Below are positions 1 to 8,692 of a stretch of 64,000 nucleotides of DNA, in pieces (the first letter of the stretch is position 1; each line of letters starts with the position of its first letter). The notes under the pieces are model-generated. The model had not been told where the DNA came from, did not search any database, and saw nothing but the letters and a program-made list of their open reading frames with translations. Origin of the DNA: Ereboglobus luteus (GTDB taxonomy: Bacteria; Verrucomicrobiota; Verrucomicrobiia; Opitutales; Opitutaceae); NCBI RefSeq assembly GCF_003096195.1, contig NZ_CP023004.1, positions 3,328,501-3,392,500 of the forward strand, given 5' to 3'. A program made the translations under genes and the position numbers.

Positions 1-1
1 G

Positions 2-643
2 GAGGTGTCGCCGATGGTGGATGTCGTCGTGGATGTGTCGGAGTCGATGACGTTTGACGCGGCGAAGGCGGCGCGCATGGAGGCGCTGGTGGCGTTTGGC
101 GTGGCGAGCGCCGACGCTGCGGGCGCGCCGGTGCGCGTGTTTGCCTCGCGCGGGCGCGAAACGCGCTCCGTGCCCGTGGAAAGTGTGCGCGCGGGCGACT
201 GGCGCGGGAGGCTGGCATTCGGCGCGCCCGGCGAGCGCGCCCTGCCTTCTGTGCCGTCGCATTTGCCGTGGCGCGCGGGCGCGTTGAAGGTGCTGGTGTG
301 CGATTTGCTTTTTCCGGGTGATCCGTCGCCGCTGTTGTCCGCGATGTCGGCGGGCGGCGGCTCGGCGGTTGTGTTTGCGCCGGCGCTCGCGACGGAGGCG
401 GAGCCGCCGCTGCGCGGCAATGTGGAGCTGGTCGATTGCGAGAACGGGGAAAAGCGCCACCAGCGCATCGACGACGATCTGGCGGCGCGTTATCGCGTGG
501 CCTACGAGCGGCATTTTGAATTGTGGGACGAGGCGGCGCGGCGTTGCGGCGCGACGCTCGTGCGCGTGCCCTGCGAGGGCGCGCTCGTGAATGTGCTTGG
601 CGGCGAGGCGCTCGTCCGGGGCGCGGTGGAGGTGGCAAGATGA
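2..643 (+). CDS. DUF58 domain-containing protein, 5'-truncated
   Basis: The reading frame is open from the left edge, so this is the C-terminal part of a longer protein. A von Willebrand A-like strand ending in VDVSESM lies near the start and matches the D-x-S-x-S position of DUF58 proteins, followed by a helix rich in Ala and Arg. DUF58 proteins are encoded after MoxR AAA ATPases and before BatA-type membrane proteins; the next two genes fit that order, so moxR is expected left of the window. The stop overlaps the next start as ATGA, which implies translational coupling. The biochemical role of these clusters (metal insertion or chaperone-like assembly, stress tolerance) is known only for a few members. 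GTG at 5 is unlikely to be the true start. Confidence 0.7.
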   Translation, partial: EVSPMVDVVVDVSESMTFDAAKAARMEALVAFGVASADAAGAPVRVFASRGRETRSVPVESVRAGDWRGRLAFGAPGERALPSVPSHLPWRAGALKVLVCDLLFPGDPSPLLSAMSAGGGSAVVFAPALATEAEPPLRGNVELVDCENGEKRHQRIDDDLAARYRVAYERHFELWDEAARRCGATLVRVPCEGALVNVLGGEALVRGAVEVAR

Positions 644-2409
644 TTCCGACCCTTTCCAACCTTGCCGGGCTTTGGGCGCTGCTGGGGATTCCGGTGGTGG
701 TGGCGATTCATTTTTTGCAACAGCGCTCGCGCACGGTTCGCACAAGCACGCTGTTTTTGATGGAGGCGCTCGCTCCCGAAAGCCGCGAGGGCCGGCAGTG
801 GGAGCGGTTGCGTTTCTCGCGGGCGTTTTGGCTGCAAATCGCGGCGGTGCTGCTCGCGACGTGGGTGCTCGCGCAGCCGCGATGGACGCGCAACGAGTCG
901 GCGCAAGTGGTCGTGGCCGTGCTCGACGATTCGGTGTCGATGCGCGTGTTTCGCGACGGGACGGCGCGCGCCGTTGAGAAGGCGTTTTCGCAAAACGAGG
1001 GGCGCGCGGCGCACACCGAGTGGGTCGTGATGACGAGCAATCCCCGGCATCCGGCGCTTTATCGCGGGGCGGACAAGCGCGCGGCGCTGGCCGCGGTGTC
1101 GGCCTGGACTCCGTCGAGCGGAACACACGAGACGGAAAGCGCGCTGCGGCTTGGTCGCGCGTTGGCGGGAGCTTCGGGCGCGACATGGTTTTTCACGGAC
1201 AGGCGCGGGCGCGCCCCGGCGGACCAGCCGACGGCGGGCGTTGGGCGGCGGATAAACAACGTGGGATTTGCGGGGGCGCGTGTCGGGCGCAACGAATGGC
1301 GCGCGCTGGTGCGGAATTATTCCAGCGAGGCGTTGAGCCGCGAGTGGTGGGTTGAGAGCGGCGGGCAAAAAAGCGCGCCTCAACGAATCGAGATCGAGCC
1401 CGGCGGATTGATCGAGCTGTCCGCAAAGTTTCCCGAAGGCGCGGAGTCGTGCGAGCTCGTGCTGGCGGGCGACGAGTTCACCTTGGACGACCGGTTGCCC
1501 ATGGTTCGGCCCGTTCCGAAACGACTTTCGGCGAGCATGGAAATGAACGGCGAAGGCGCGCGCGTGTTTTTCCGCAAACTGGCGGAGAGCGTGGAGGGCG
1601 TGGAGTTCGTGCCGCGCGACTCGGGCGCGCTGAGGCTGGCGGATTTGCAGGACGGGAGCGTGCCGCCGAAGGGCGCGGCGATTTTTGTGGCGCGCGCGCC
1701 GGCGGGCGATGATGCGCGGCGCACGGTGCGGACCGCGCCCGCGGTGGCGGAGCGCCATGCGCTGACGGCGGGGTTGAACTGGCAGGGCCTGGTGGGGACG
1801 GGCGCGGCGGGATTGCGGCGCGCTGAGGGCGCGGAGGTGTTGCTGTGGCAGGGCGGCGAGGCGCTGGCGTGGGTGGCGGACAGGCAGTTGTTTTTGAATT
1901 TCGACTGGGAAACAAGCAACGCGGCGCGCCTGCCGTCGATGGTGCTGCTCGCGCGGCGTTTCATCGAGGAGACGCAAGCGTATCAGGATGCTGGATACAC
2001 GGCGAACTTTGACGCGGGCTCGCGAATCCGCACCGGCGGAGGCGGTCTCGCGGGCGCGCTGACAATCGAGACGGGCGGCGGGACGCGCGAGCTGACGGTT
2101 GCGGAGGCGGGCGTGTTGCGCGCGCCGGACGAGCCGGGATTTTTCACGATCAGGCGCGGCGACAAAATTTTGGTGCGCGGCTCGGCGCAGTTTGCCGACG
2201 CGCGCCAGGGGGATTTTCGCGAGTGCGAAAGTTTTGTGTCGGGCGCGCGTGATGCGAGGGCGGAGCGCGAAGTGTGGATGCTCAATTCGCGCGGCGATCC
2301 GCTGGCGAATGCGTGGCTGCTGCTCATGGGCGGGCTGCTGATGTGGAGCTGGTGGCCGCGCGCGGGCGCGCTCCGCGAAACACGCGTCAATGAAGGGAGG
2401 ACCGCATGA
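640..2409 (+). CDS. BatA-like membrane protein with vWA domain
   Basis: A 589-residue protein. The N-terminus has two hydrophobic segments separated by a basic stretch (about residues 8-25 and 60-80), the layout of the BatA aerotolerance-regulator N-terminal domain. A vWA-type MIDAS motif, DDSVS, follows at about residue 100. A last transmembrane segment ends near the C-terminus (about residues 553-570), with a short basic tail. The start ATG at 640 overlaps the previous stop and is preceded by a good Shine-Dalgarno (GGAGGTGG). The stop overlaps the next gene, again as ATGA. The protein probably sits in the inner membrane with its vWA domain exposed and works with the DUF58 and following vWA protein. 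The family call rests on topology, motif and gene order. Confidence 0.75.
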   Translation: MIPTLSNLAGLWALLGIPVVVAIHFLQQRSRTVRTSTLFLMEALAPESREGRQWERLRFSRAFWLQIAAVLLATWVLAQPRWTRNESAQVVVAVLDDSVSMRVFRDGTARAVEKAFSQNEGRAAHTEWVVMTSNPRHPALYRGADKRAALAAVSAWTPSSGTHETESALRLGRALAGASGATWFFTDRRGRAPADQPTAGVGRRINNVGFAGARVGRNEWRALVRNYSSEALSREWWVESGGQKSAPQRIEIEPGGLIELSAKFPEGAESCELVLAGDEFTLDDRLPMVRPVPKRLSASMEMNGEGARVFFRKLAESVEGVEFVPRDSGALRLADLQDGSVPPKGAAIFVARAPAGDDARRTVRTAPAVAERHALTAGLNWQGLVGTGAAGLRRAEGAEVLLWQGGEALAWVADRQLFLNFDWETSNAARLPSMVLLARRFIEETQAYQDAGYTANFDAGSRIRTGGGGLAGALTIETGGGTRELTVAEAGVLRAPDEPGFFTIRRGDKILVRGSAQFADARQGDFRECESFVSGARDARAEREVWMLNSRGDPLANAWLLLMGGLLMWSWWPRAGALRETRVNEGRTA

Positions 2410-4978
2410 GTTTTCACGCGCCGGAATGGTTTTTTCTTGTGCCGCTGCTGATTGTGATCGGCTGGCGGTTTCGCGCGTTGCGACTGTTTGAGCCGGCGAG
2501 GGCGGCGGCGCTGCTGGCGTGCGTGCTGGCGCTGGCCAATCCACAGGCGCGCATGGGCGGAAGCGGGTTGGATTTGTGGGTGCTGGCGGACAGGTCGGAC
2601 TCGGCGGCGGCGGTGACGGCGGCGCAGGCGCCGGAGGTGGAATCAATTTTGAGGAGATCAAAACGCGCCGATGACCGGGTGTTTTTTGTGGATTACGCCG
2701 TCGACGCGGTGAGACGCGACCAGGGCGACCCGGTGTTTCGCGGGGGCACGCATTTGACGCGCACGGGCGCGGCGCTGGATTTTGCCCTGGCGCAAATCGA
2801 GACGGCGGGGCAACGCCGCGCGTCGAGATTGCTGCTTCTGGGCGACGGGTTTTCGACCGAGCCGCTTGGCGACGCGGCGGAGCGCATGTTGCGCAGCGGC
2901 GTGCCTCTTGATTACAGGCTGGCTGGAGCAGGGTTGGAGCAGGATTTTCGCGTGGAGCGCGTGTCGGTTCCGAACCGGGTGCTTCCGGGCGAGGCGTTTC
3001 TGGTGGAGTTTTTTATTGTCGGCTCGGGGCCGGGCGCGGACGGCGCGGCGCGCGTGCCTTGGGAGGTTTTTCGGGGCGGCCGCGTGGCGGCAAGCGGCGA
3101 GGCGGTGTTGCGCAACGGCGCGGCGCATGTGCAGTTGAGCGACCGGCTCGCGGCCGGGGGGCGGGGCATTACGAGGTGCGGATTCGGCCGGCGACGGACG
3201 CGCATCCCGAGAACAATTCGGGCGAGGCGTGGGTGGAGGTCACGGGCGGGCCGCGGGCGCTGCTCGTTTCAAATTATCCGGACGACCCGCTGGCGGGTTT
3301 GCTGGCGGCGATGGGTTTTGAGGTGGAGCACGCGGGCGATCCGGCGGCGCTCACGGAGACGGCGTTCGCGGGGGCGCGGCTTGTGGTGATCAACAACGTG
3401 CCCGCGCACAGGGTGGGCGCGCGGTTTTTGCGCGGACTGGACTTTTTTGTGAGGGAGCAGGGCGGCGGATTGTTGATGGCGGGCGGTGAAAACAGTTTCG
3501 GCGCGGGCGGTTATTTTGCGTCGCCCGTGGACGCGCTGCTGCCGGTGTCGATGGAGTTGCGCAAGGAACAGCGGCGGCTCGCGACGGCGATGGCGATTGT
3601 GATGGATCGCTCGGGGAGCATGGCCGCGAGCGCGGGCGGCGGGCAGACAAAGATGGACCTGGCGAACACGGGCGCGGCGCGGGCGATCGAGCTTTTGGGC
3701 GACCATGACGCGGTGTCGGTGCACGCGGTGGATTCGACGGCGCACGAGGTCGTGCCGTTGATGCAGGTGGGGCCGAACCGTGACAAGTTGATCAGCGCGG
3801 TGCGGCGTGTGGCGAGCGAAGGCGGAGGGATTTTTGTGGGCGAGGGATTGCGCGCGGGTTGGGCGGAACTGCGGAAGGCCCGGACCGGACAGCGGCATTT
3901 GATTTTGTTTGCCGACGCCGCGGACGCGGAGCAGCCGGATGATTACAAGGAGACGCTCGCGGAGATGCGCGCGGAGGGCGCGACGGTGAGCGTGATCGGC
4001 ATGGGAACGCGCATGGACAGCGACGCGGCGCTGCTGGAGGAAATCGCGGCGCTGGGCGGCGGGCGGTGCTTCTTCGGCGAGACGGCGGCGGAGCTGCCCG
4101 CGATTTTTGCGCAGGAAACGGTGTCGGTCGCGCGCTCGGCGTTTGTGAAGGAGCTGACCGAGGCGGCGGGCACGGCGGGGTGGGGCGAGATCGCCGCGAA
4201 GACCCCGGAGTGGCCGCCGGCGGTGGACGGTTATAATTTGAGTTATTTGCGCGACGGCGCGACGGCGTCGTTTGTGACGACGGACGAGTATCAGGCGCCG
4301 CTTGTCGCGGTGTGGTCCCGGGGCGCGGGGCGCGTGGGCGCGATTTCGTTTGCGCTCGGCGGAAACTATTCCGGGGCGGCGCGCGCGTGGAGCGGACTGG
4401 GCGATTTTGAGCAGACGTTGTGCCGCTGGCTGGCGGGCGAGGATGTGCCGCAGGGGCTGGGCTTGCGCACGGAGACGAGCGGCGGGCGGCTTGCGGTGGA
4501 CTTGTTTTACGACGAGTCGTGGGCGTCGCGTATCGCGCGCTCGGGCCCGGTGGCGATGCTGGCCGAAAGCGGCGCGGGGCTTGGAAGTGAGAACGTGCGC
4601 GAGCTTGTGTGGGAAAAAATCGAGCCGGGGCATTTTCGGGCGACGACGGAGCTGACGCCGGGGCGCCTGGCGCGCGGCGTGGTGCGCGTGGGCGGGAGCG
4701 GGCGAGGCGGGCGCAGCGCGACGCTGGTGTTCGGCCCGGCATCGGTGAGCGGGTCGCTCGAATGGAATTTCGACCGCGCGCGCGCGCAGGAATTGCGGCA
4801 GTTGTCCGTGCGCAGCGGCGGCGTGGAGCGGCTGGACCTTGCAAGCGTGTGGGACGCGCCGAGACCCGCGACGGTGCGCAGTGTGCGCGGCTGGGTGATC
4901 GCCGCGTTTATCGCGCTGGCGTTGCTTGACGCATTGCTGACGCGAATCGGTGTGCGGCTGGTGCGGCGTCGCGTGTAG
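2406..4978 (+). CDS. vWA/glutamine-amidotransferase-like membrane protein, frameshifted
   Basis: Two overlapping frames (2406-3389 and 3059-4978) together encode one protein of about 857 residues. The first holds two N-terminal membrane segments and a vWA MIDAS (DRSDS, about residue 60). The second holds a class I glutamine-amidotransferase-like fold (starting near RALLVSNYPDD), a second vWA MIDAS (DRSGS, about residue 400) and a C-terminal membrane segment before VRRRV. The frames join at a run of six G at 3156-3161; one extra G gives a continuous protein through GGAGHYEVRI. This may be a sequencing or assembly error, a real mutation, or -1 slippage. The GATase-like part shows no clear Cys nucleophile, as in related vWA proteins. 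An SD-like GAAGGGAGGA precedes the ATG, which overlaps the previous stop. Confidence 0.75.
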
Positions 4979-5004
4979 TCGCGGCGCGTGCTTTTGCGGT
5001 TCGC

Positions 5005-5715
5005 TTACATCCTGAATCGCAGGCGCAGGAGGTCGCGATACATTTGGAGACCGTGGCGAAATGCGCGCACGGTTGAATACGGGGAGTCCGTCCAGTGGAC
5101 GGGGATCGTGCGCACTTCATAACCGAGGCGGTGCGCGAGTAGGAAAATCTCGATGTCGAAGGCAAAGCCGTCGATGCGGGCGCGGGTGAAGATTTCGCGC
5201 GCGGCGTCGGCGCGAAACATTTTGAAGCCGCATTGGGTGTCGCGGACTTTTATGCCGCCGGGGAAAAGCATGCGCGCGGTGAGGTTAAAAACCTTGCTGA
5301 GCAGGGGGCGCGATTTGCCCTGATTGTGGGTGACCACGCTTTCGGGATGCCTGCGGTTGCCGGCAACGACGGTCGCGGACGTGGTTTCGATGACTTTGAG
5401 CGCGTCGTTTACGGCGGCGGGATCGCTGCTCAGGTCGGCGTCCATGAAACAAATAAAATCCCCGGTTGCTCGCAGCATGCCGGAGCGCACCGCGTAGCCT
5501 TTCCCGCGATGAACCAGGTTGTCGATTGCCCGCCAGTTGGGATGCGCGGCGGCGATTTTTTGGGCGAGCGCGAGTGAATCGTCCCCTGATTTTTCAACGA
5601 CCAGAAGGACTTCGTGTGAAAAGGAGAAAGTCTCGAGCACCGCCGCCAGTTTTTGCATCGCGGAGGCCAGCCGGCGCGTTTCGTTGTAAGCGGGGATGAC
5701 TATGGAAAGATGCAC
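5005..5715 (-). CDS. Family 2 glycosyltransferase, ALG5/dolichyl-phosphate glucosyltransferase-like
   Basis: A 236-residue soluble GT2 enzyme. The N-terminus SIVIPAYNETRRL is the classic nucleotide-sugar binding strand, DADLSSD carries the metal-binding DxD, and RDTQCGFKMFR followed by DGFAFDIE is typical of the ALG5-like group, which transfers glucose from UDP-glucose to a polyprenyl phosphate. No membrane domain is attached, so it probably acts at the inner face of the cytoplasmic membrane. It converges on the vWA gene and stands apart from the next minus-strand genes, from which a hairpin at 5821-5852 separates it. No partner polyprenyl-glycan genes are adjacent. The start ATG has no Shine-Dalgarno. 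Substrate is inferred from family only. Confidence 0.8.
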   Translation of the reverse strand: MHLSIVIPAYNETRRLASAMQKLAAVLETFSFSHEVLLVVEKSGDDSLALAQKIAAAHPNWRAIDNLVHRGKGYAVRSGMLRATGDFICFMDADLSSDPAAVNDALKVIETTSATVVAGNRRHPESVVTHNQGKSRPLLSKVFNLTARMLFPGGIKVRDTQCGFKMFRADAAREIFTRARIDGFAFDIEIFLLAHRLGYEVRTIPVHWTDSPYSTVRAFRHGLQMYRDLLRLRFRM

Positions 5716-5820
5716 GCCGCGCGTAGATTTTTAGGGTTTAGGGTTTGGCGTTTGGGATTGCGGCGGAAAAAAGGGGCAGGGGACGCATCGTGTGACATTT
5801 GCCCGCCCTGAAATAAACAA

Positions 5821-5852
5821 GGGGCTTGGACAGCTGCGCGCGTCCAAGCCCC
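5821..5852 (-). terminator. Rho-independent terminator after the discoidin-like gene
   Basis: A perfect 11-bp stem, GGGGCTTGGAC / GTCCAAGCCCC, with a 10-base loop lies 38 bases past the stop of the minus-strand gene at 5890. On that strand it is followed by TTGTTTATTTC, so it fits a factor-independent terminator for the DoxX/oxidoreductase/discoidin gene group. Confidence 0.75.
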
Positions 5853-5889
5853 AAATGTTAAACTGAAAACAATGATTCCCGGGGGATCA

Positions 5890-6549
5890 TTATTTTCCCC
5901 AGACTTCCACTTCGATGTAGTGGTTGGCGGCGTTGGCGGTGTTGCCCTTGCTGTAGAGGCGCACGTAGCGGCCGCTCACGCCGTCAACGGGGAGCACGCG
6001 GCCCCTGCTGGTGTCGGTGTAGGCCTTGTCGGCGCCCTTGCCGAGTCCGCTGGAGTTGTCGTGGTCATTGTTGAAGACAGTCGTCACTCCGGTGAGGAAA
6101 TCGGCGTCGTTGGAGATTTGCACGATGACGTCGTGGTAGGCGCGTTCCTGCGAGTGGAAGTGCCAGAGCGCGATGGCGTAGATTTTGTGCGCTTTTTCGA
6201 GGTCGATCTGCACCCATTGCTTGCCGTCGCCGAGCTCGACGAAGCAGCCCTCGTCGGAGTCTTTGTCACCGTCGGTGATTTGCTCGAGCATTCCGATGAT
6301 GGGCATCGAGTCGCTGGAGGTGACGGGTTTTTCGAGCGCGAGGTTCTTGGAGCCCTCGGGCACCTTCACCGGTTTGCGCGCGTCGATGTCGGCGGCGGTT
6401 TCGAGATGGGGCACGCGGATGGCCACGGGTGTGCCGGCGAGCTTGGGCTTGGGCAGCGTGGTCTTGAACGGCACCATTTTGTCCTGGGCGCTGAGCGTGA
6501 CGCAGGCGGCGAGGGCGAGTGTGGAAAGGAGGATGGTTTTAATTTTCAT
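5890..6549 (-). CDS. Exported discoidin (F5/8 type C)-like protein
   Basis: A 219-residue exported protein. The N-terminus MKIKTILLSTLALAAC is a short signal peptide; LAAC could be a lipobox, though a signal peptidase I site after LSA is also possible. The mature part contains a galactose-binding-like beta-sandwich: NLALEKPVTSSDS, then WVQIDLEKAHKIYAIALW, and near the end RYVRLYSKG with IEVEVWGK, the usual pattern of discoidin domains. It lies only 8 bp downstream of the Tat oxidoreductase and is surely co-transcribed, so it may bind the same carbohydrate or glycan substrate at the cell surface or in the periplasm. The ligand cannot be told from sequence. Confidence 0.75.
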   Translation of the reverse strand: MKIKTILLSTLALAACVTLSAQDKMVPFKTTLPKPKLAGTPVAIRVPHLETAADIDARKPVKVPEGSKNLALEKPVTSSDSMPIIGMLEQITDGDKDSDEGCFVELGDGKQWVQIDLEKAHKIYAIALWHFHSQERAYHDVIVQISNDADFLTGVTTVFNNDHDNSSGLGKGADKAYTDTSRGRVLPVDGVSGRYVRLYSKGNTANAANHYIEVEVWGK

Positions 6550-6557
6550 GGTGATTA

Positions 6558-7904
6558 TCAGGCGATGTAATCTTCTGGTTTGAACTGGATGACTTGCTTG
6601 GCGGCGACCGAGTCGTTGACCCGGTAGATGGGCACCTCGCTTTCGAAGGCGTGGCGTCCGTCGCAGGTGAGCTTGCCCTTGCCTTGGACGGCGGCAAAGA
6701 AATTCTCAAGGTGCGGCTGGTGAATCGGCTTGTTCAGCACAACAGGAATCTCGTAGGCGGCGAGGGCCTTTGTTTCGCGCACGTCGATGACGGATTTCGT
6801 CTCGGGTTCGGGCGGGGCCGCGGTTTTGCGAAGGTAGTTTTTCTTCACCCATTGATCCCATTCGGGGGCGCGATCCTCGCGGTAGGCCGCGGTGAGTTTC
6901 GGGTTTTCGGAAATGCTGATGCTGCCTTCGTCACCCATGAAGTTTTCGAAATAACCGCCGCCGGAGCTTGTGGCCGTCTGCACTTGGTAGAAGGCGCGGA
7001 CGGTGCCGTGCGCGAGCGGGTATTCGTAAACGACCATGACGTTGTCATACCACTCGTGGTTCTTGTAGTAGTCGATGCCGCCGGAGGCGAAGACGGTGGA
7101 GGGATTCGCGCCGAGGAACCAGGCGAAGATGTCGATCTGGTGGGAGCCGAGGTCGGAGATGGGGCCGCCGGAGAGGTCGCGGAACCAGCGCCAGTTGCGG
7201 AACTGGTGCATGTCGCGATAGCCGTATTTTTTAAGCGTGGCGGCGTCGATGGTGTAGGCTTTCGGGAAGCCGAGGTCGTCGGTGACGGCGCGGTTCCACT
7301 GGCCGTTGGCGGCGACAAACTTGCCCTGGAGTTTCGCGTTCCTGATGAGGTTGTTGTAAACGTGGAGGTAGCGCGGGTTGCTGCGGCGCTGGTGGCCGAT
7401 TTGGAGGAGCTTGCCGGCGGCCTCGGAGGCCTTGACCATGCTGCGCGCGCCTTCGATGGTGTTGGACATCATCTTTTCGCAATACACGTGGAGGCCGGCC
7501 TTGTGGCAGGCGACGGTGTGCGGTGCGTGCCAGAAATCGGGCGTGGCGATGATGGCGACGTCGAGGTCCTTTTCCTTGGCGAGCATGTCCTCGATGTCGG
7601 TGTAAACATTAACGTCGTGCCCGGCTTTCTTGAGCTTGTTGCGTCCGTATTGGAGGGCGTATTTCCAGATGTCGCACACCGCGCGGAACTTGAGGCCGGG
7701 GATGTTGAGCATCGACTCCAGAAGGATGCGTCCTTGCGAACCGAGGCCGACGAGGGCGACGTTGATCTGGGAGTTGGGCGACTGGCCGGGCTGCGCGATG
7801 GCGAAGGGGGCTGTGCGCGAGAGCACGAGACCCGCGGTCGCGAGCGAGCTGGCGGCGAGGAATTTGCGGCGGGTGAAAATGGGAGTGTTGCTTGTGTTAC
7901 TCAT
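6558..7904 (-). CDS. Tat-exported Gfo/Idh/MocA family oxidoreductase
   Basis: A 448-residue NAD(P)-dependent oxidoreductase. The N-terminus has a twin-arginine signal (TRRKFLAASS, residues 11-20, then a hydrophobic stretch ending near AIAQ), so it is exported folded. The Rossmann motif is VGLGSQG (GxGxxG), and the family EKP motif appears as CEKMMSN, a variant common in Verrucomicrobia and Planctomycetes paralogues. WRWFRDLSGGPISDLGSHQ lies in the C-terminal alpha/beta domain, where GGG and H residues normally bind the sugar substrate. It is flanked by DoxX-like and discoidin-like genes on the same strand. Members of this Tat group are usually called sugar or inositol dehydrogenases, but substrates are mostly unknown. 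No Shine-Dalgarno is visible. Confidence 0.85.
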   Translation of the reverse strand: MSNTSNTPIFTRRKFLAASSLATAGLVLSRTAPFAIAQPGQSPNSQINVALVGLGSQGRILLESMLNIPGLKFRAVCDIWKYALQYGRNKLKKAGHDVNVYTDIEDMLAKEKDLDVAIIATPDFWHAPHTVACHKAGLHVYCEKMMSNTIEGARSMVKASEAAGKLLQIGHQRRSNPRYLHVYNNLIRNAKLQGKFVAANGQWNRAVTDDLGFPKAYTIDAATLKKYGYRDMHQFRNWRWFRDLSGGPISDLGSHQIDIFAWFLGANPSTVFASGGIDYYKNHEWYDNVMVVYEYPLAHGTVRAFYQVQTATSSGGGYFENFMGDEGSISISENPKLTAAYREDRAPEWDQWVKKNYLRKTAAPPEPETKSVIDVRETKALAAYEIPVVLNKPIHQPHLENFFAAVQGKGKLTCDGRHAFESEVPIYRVNDSVAAKQVIQFKPEDYIA

Positions 7905-7940
7905 GTCTATTTGGAAAACAAAAAACGGAATCGGTTCGAA

Positions 7941-8525
7941 TTAGTATTTTGCGCAGCAGCCGCAGACCGACCAGCGATTGTGGTCAACCCACTTGAGCGC
8001 GAGCGCGATCATGATGACATGCACACCAAGCATGGCGGTGCCGAGAATTTCGTTTTGGGCGCCAAGCATAATCATGCCGACGGTGAGCGACATATAGATG
8101 AGGCCCTGGACAAAAAGAGTGATGCGGGGGGCGATGCCGAGAAAGAGCGCGATGCCGGTGATGAGAAGAAGCGGCCCAAGCGCGTAGCCGTAGGCGGTGA
8201 GCATCCAGCCGGGCATGAGCGGTTCGGCGCGGAATGATTCCTCCATTCCGGGGGCCATGCCGTGGTAATGTTCAAGCCCGTAAACCTTGGTTTTGACCTC
8301 GACCATCGCGCCGTTGATGTCGGGCTCGCCGAATTCATCGAGCAAGGGTTTTTGCAGCATTTTGGTGCCGGTGAATTTCTCGACGGCCGTGACGATGGCA
8401 CGGATGGCGATCCAGAGGCGCAGGACGATGAAGCCGAGCGAGGCGCCGGAGGGCAGCCAGGCCGGGCAGGCACAGGCGCGCGCAGTTTTGCTTGAATCAG
8501 AGGCGGAGTCAGATTGTTTAGTCAT
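7941..8525 (-). CDS. DoxX-like integral membrane protein
   Basis: A 194-residue protein with about four hydrophobic segments: one near residues 28-47 and three between about 105 and 180 (TAYGYALGPLLLITGIALFL, ITLFVQGLIYMSLTVGMIML, AMLGVHVIMIALAL). The N-terminus is Ser/Ala-rich and contains a CACP pair; the C-terminus ends in CGCCAKY, an unusual Cys cluster. The layout resembles the DoxX/DoxD family, whose members include a thiosulfate:quinone oxidoreductase subunit and other quinone-linked membrane proteins. It is the first gene of the minus-strand group with the Tat oxidoreductase, so it could pass electrons from that enzyme to the quinone pool; this is inference. The start is preceded by AAACACCC and no SD. 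Confidence 0.65.
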   Translation of the reverse strand: MTKQSDSASDSSKTARACACPAWLPSGASLGFIVLRLWIAIRAIVTAVEKFTGTKMLQKPLLDEFGEPDINGAMVEVKTKVYGLEHYHGMAPGMEESFRAEPLMPGWMLTAYGYALGPLLLITGIALFLGIAPRITLFVQGLIYMSLTVGMIMLGAQNEILGTAMLGVHVIMIALALKWVDHNRWSVCGCCAKY

Positions 8526-8692
8526 GGGTGTTTGCTTGAAACTAAAACGGCAAATTGAAATAAAAGGAAATAATTATAAAAGCCCAAAAATGCGGAATAA
8601 TTATGCGACGCCTGGCATTCCTAAATTTTAGGGGAAGTTTTGGTTGAAGTTGTGGCTACCGGCATATCTTTTTGCACATTGCACAAACAGGC

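Noticed and set aside
502-2661. Long minus-strand open frame opposite the BatA-like gene
   Set aside because: Arg/Pro/Ala-rich shadow of the high-GC plus-strand gene; no family-like sequence.
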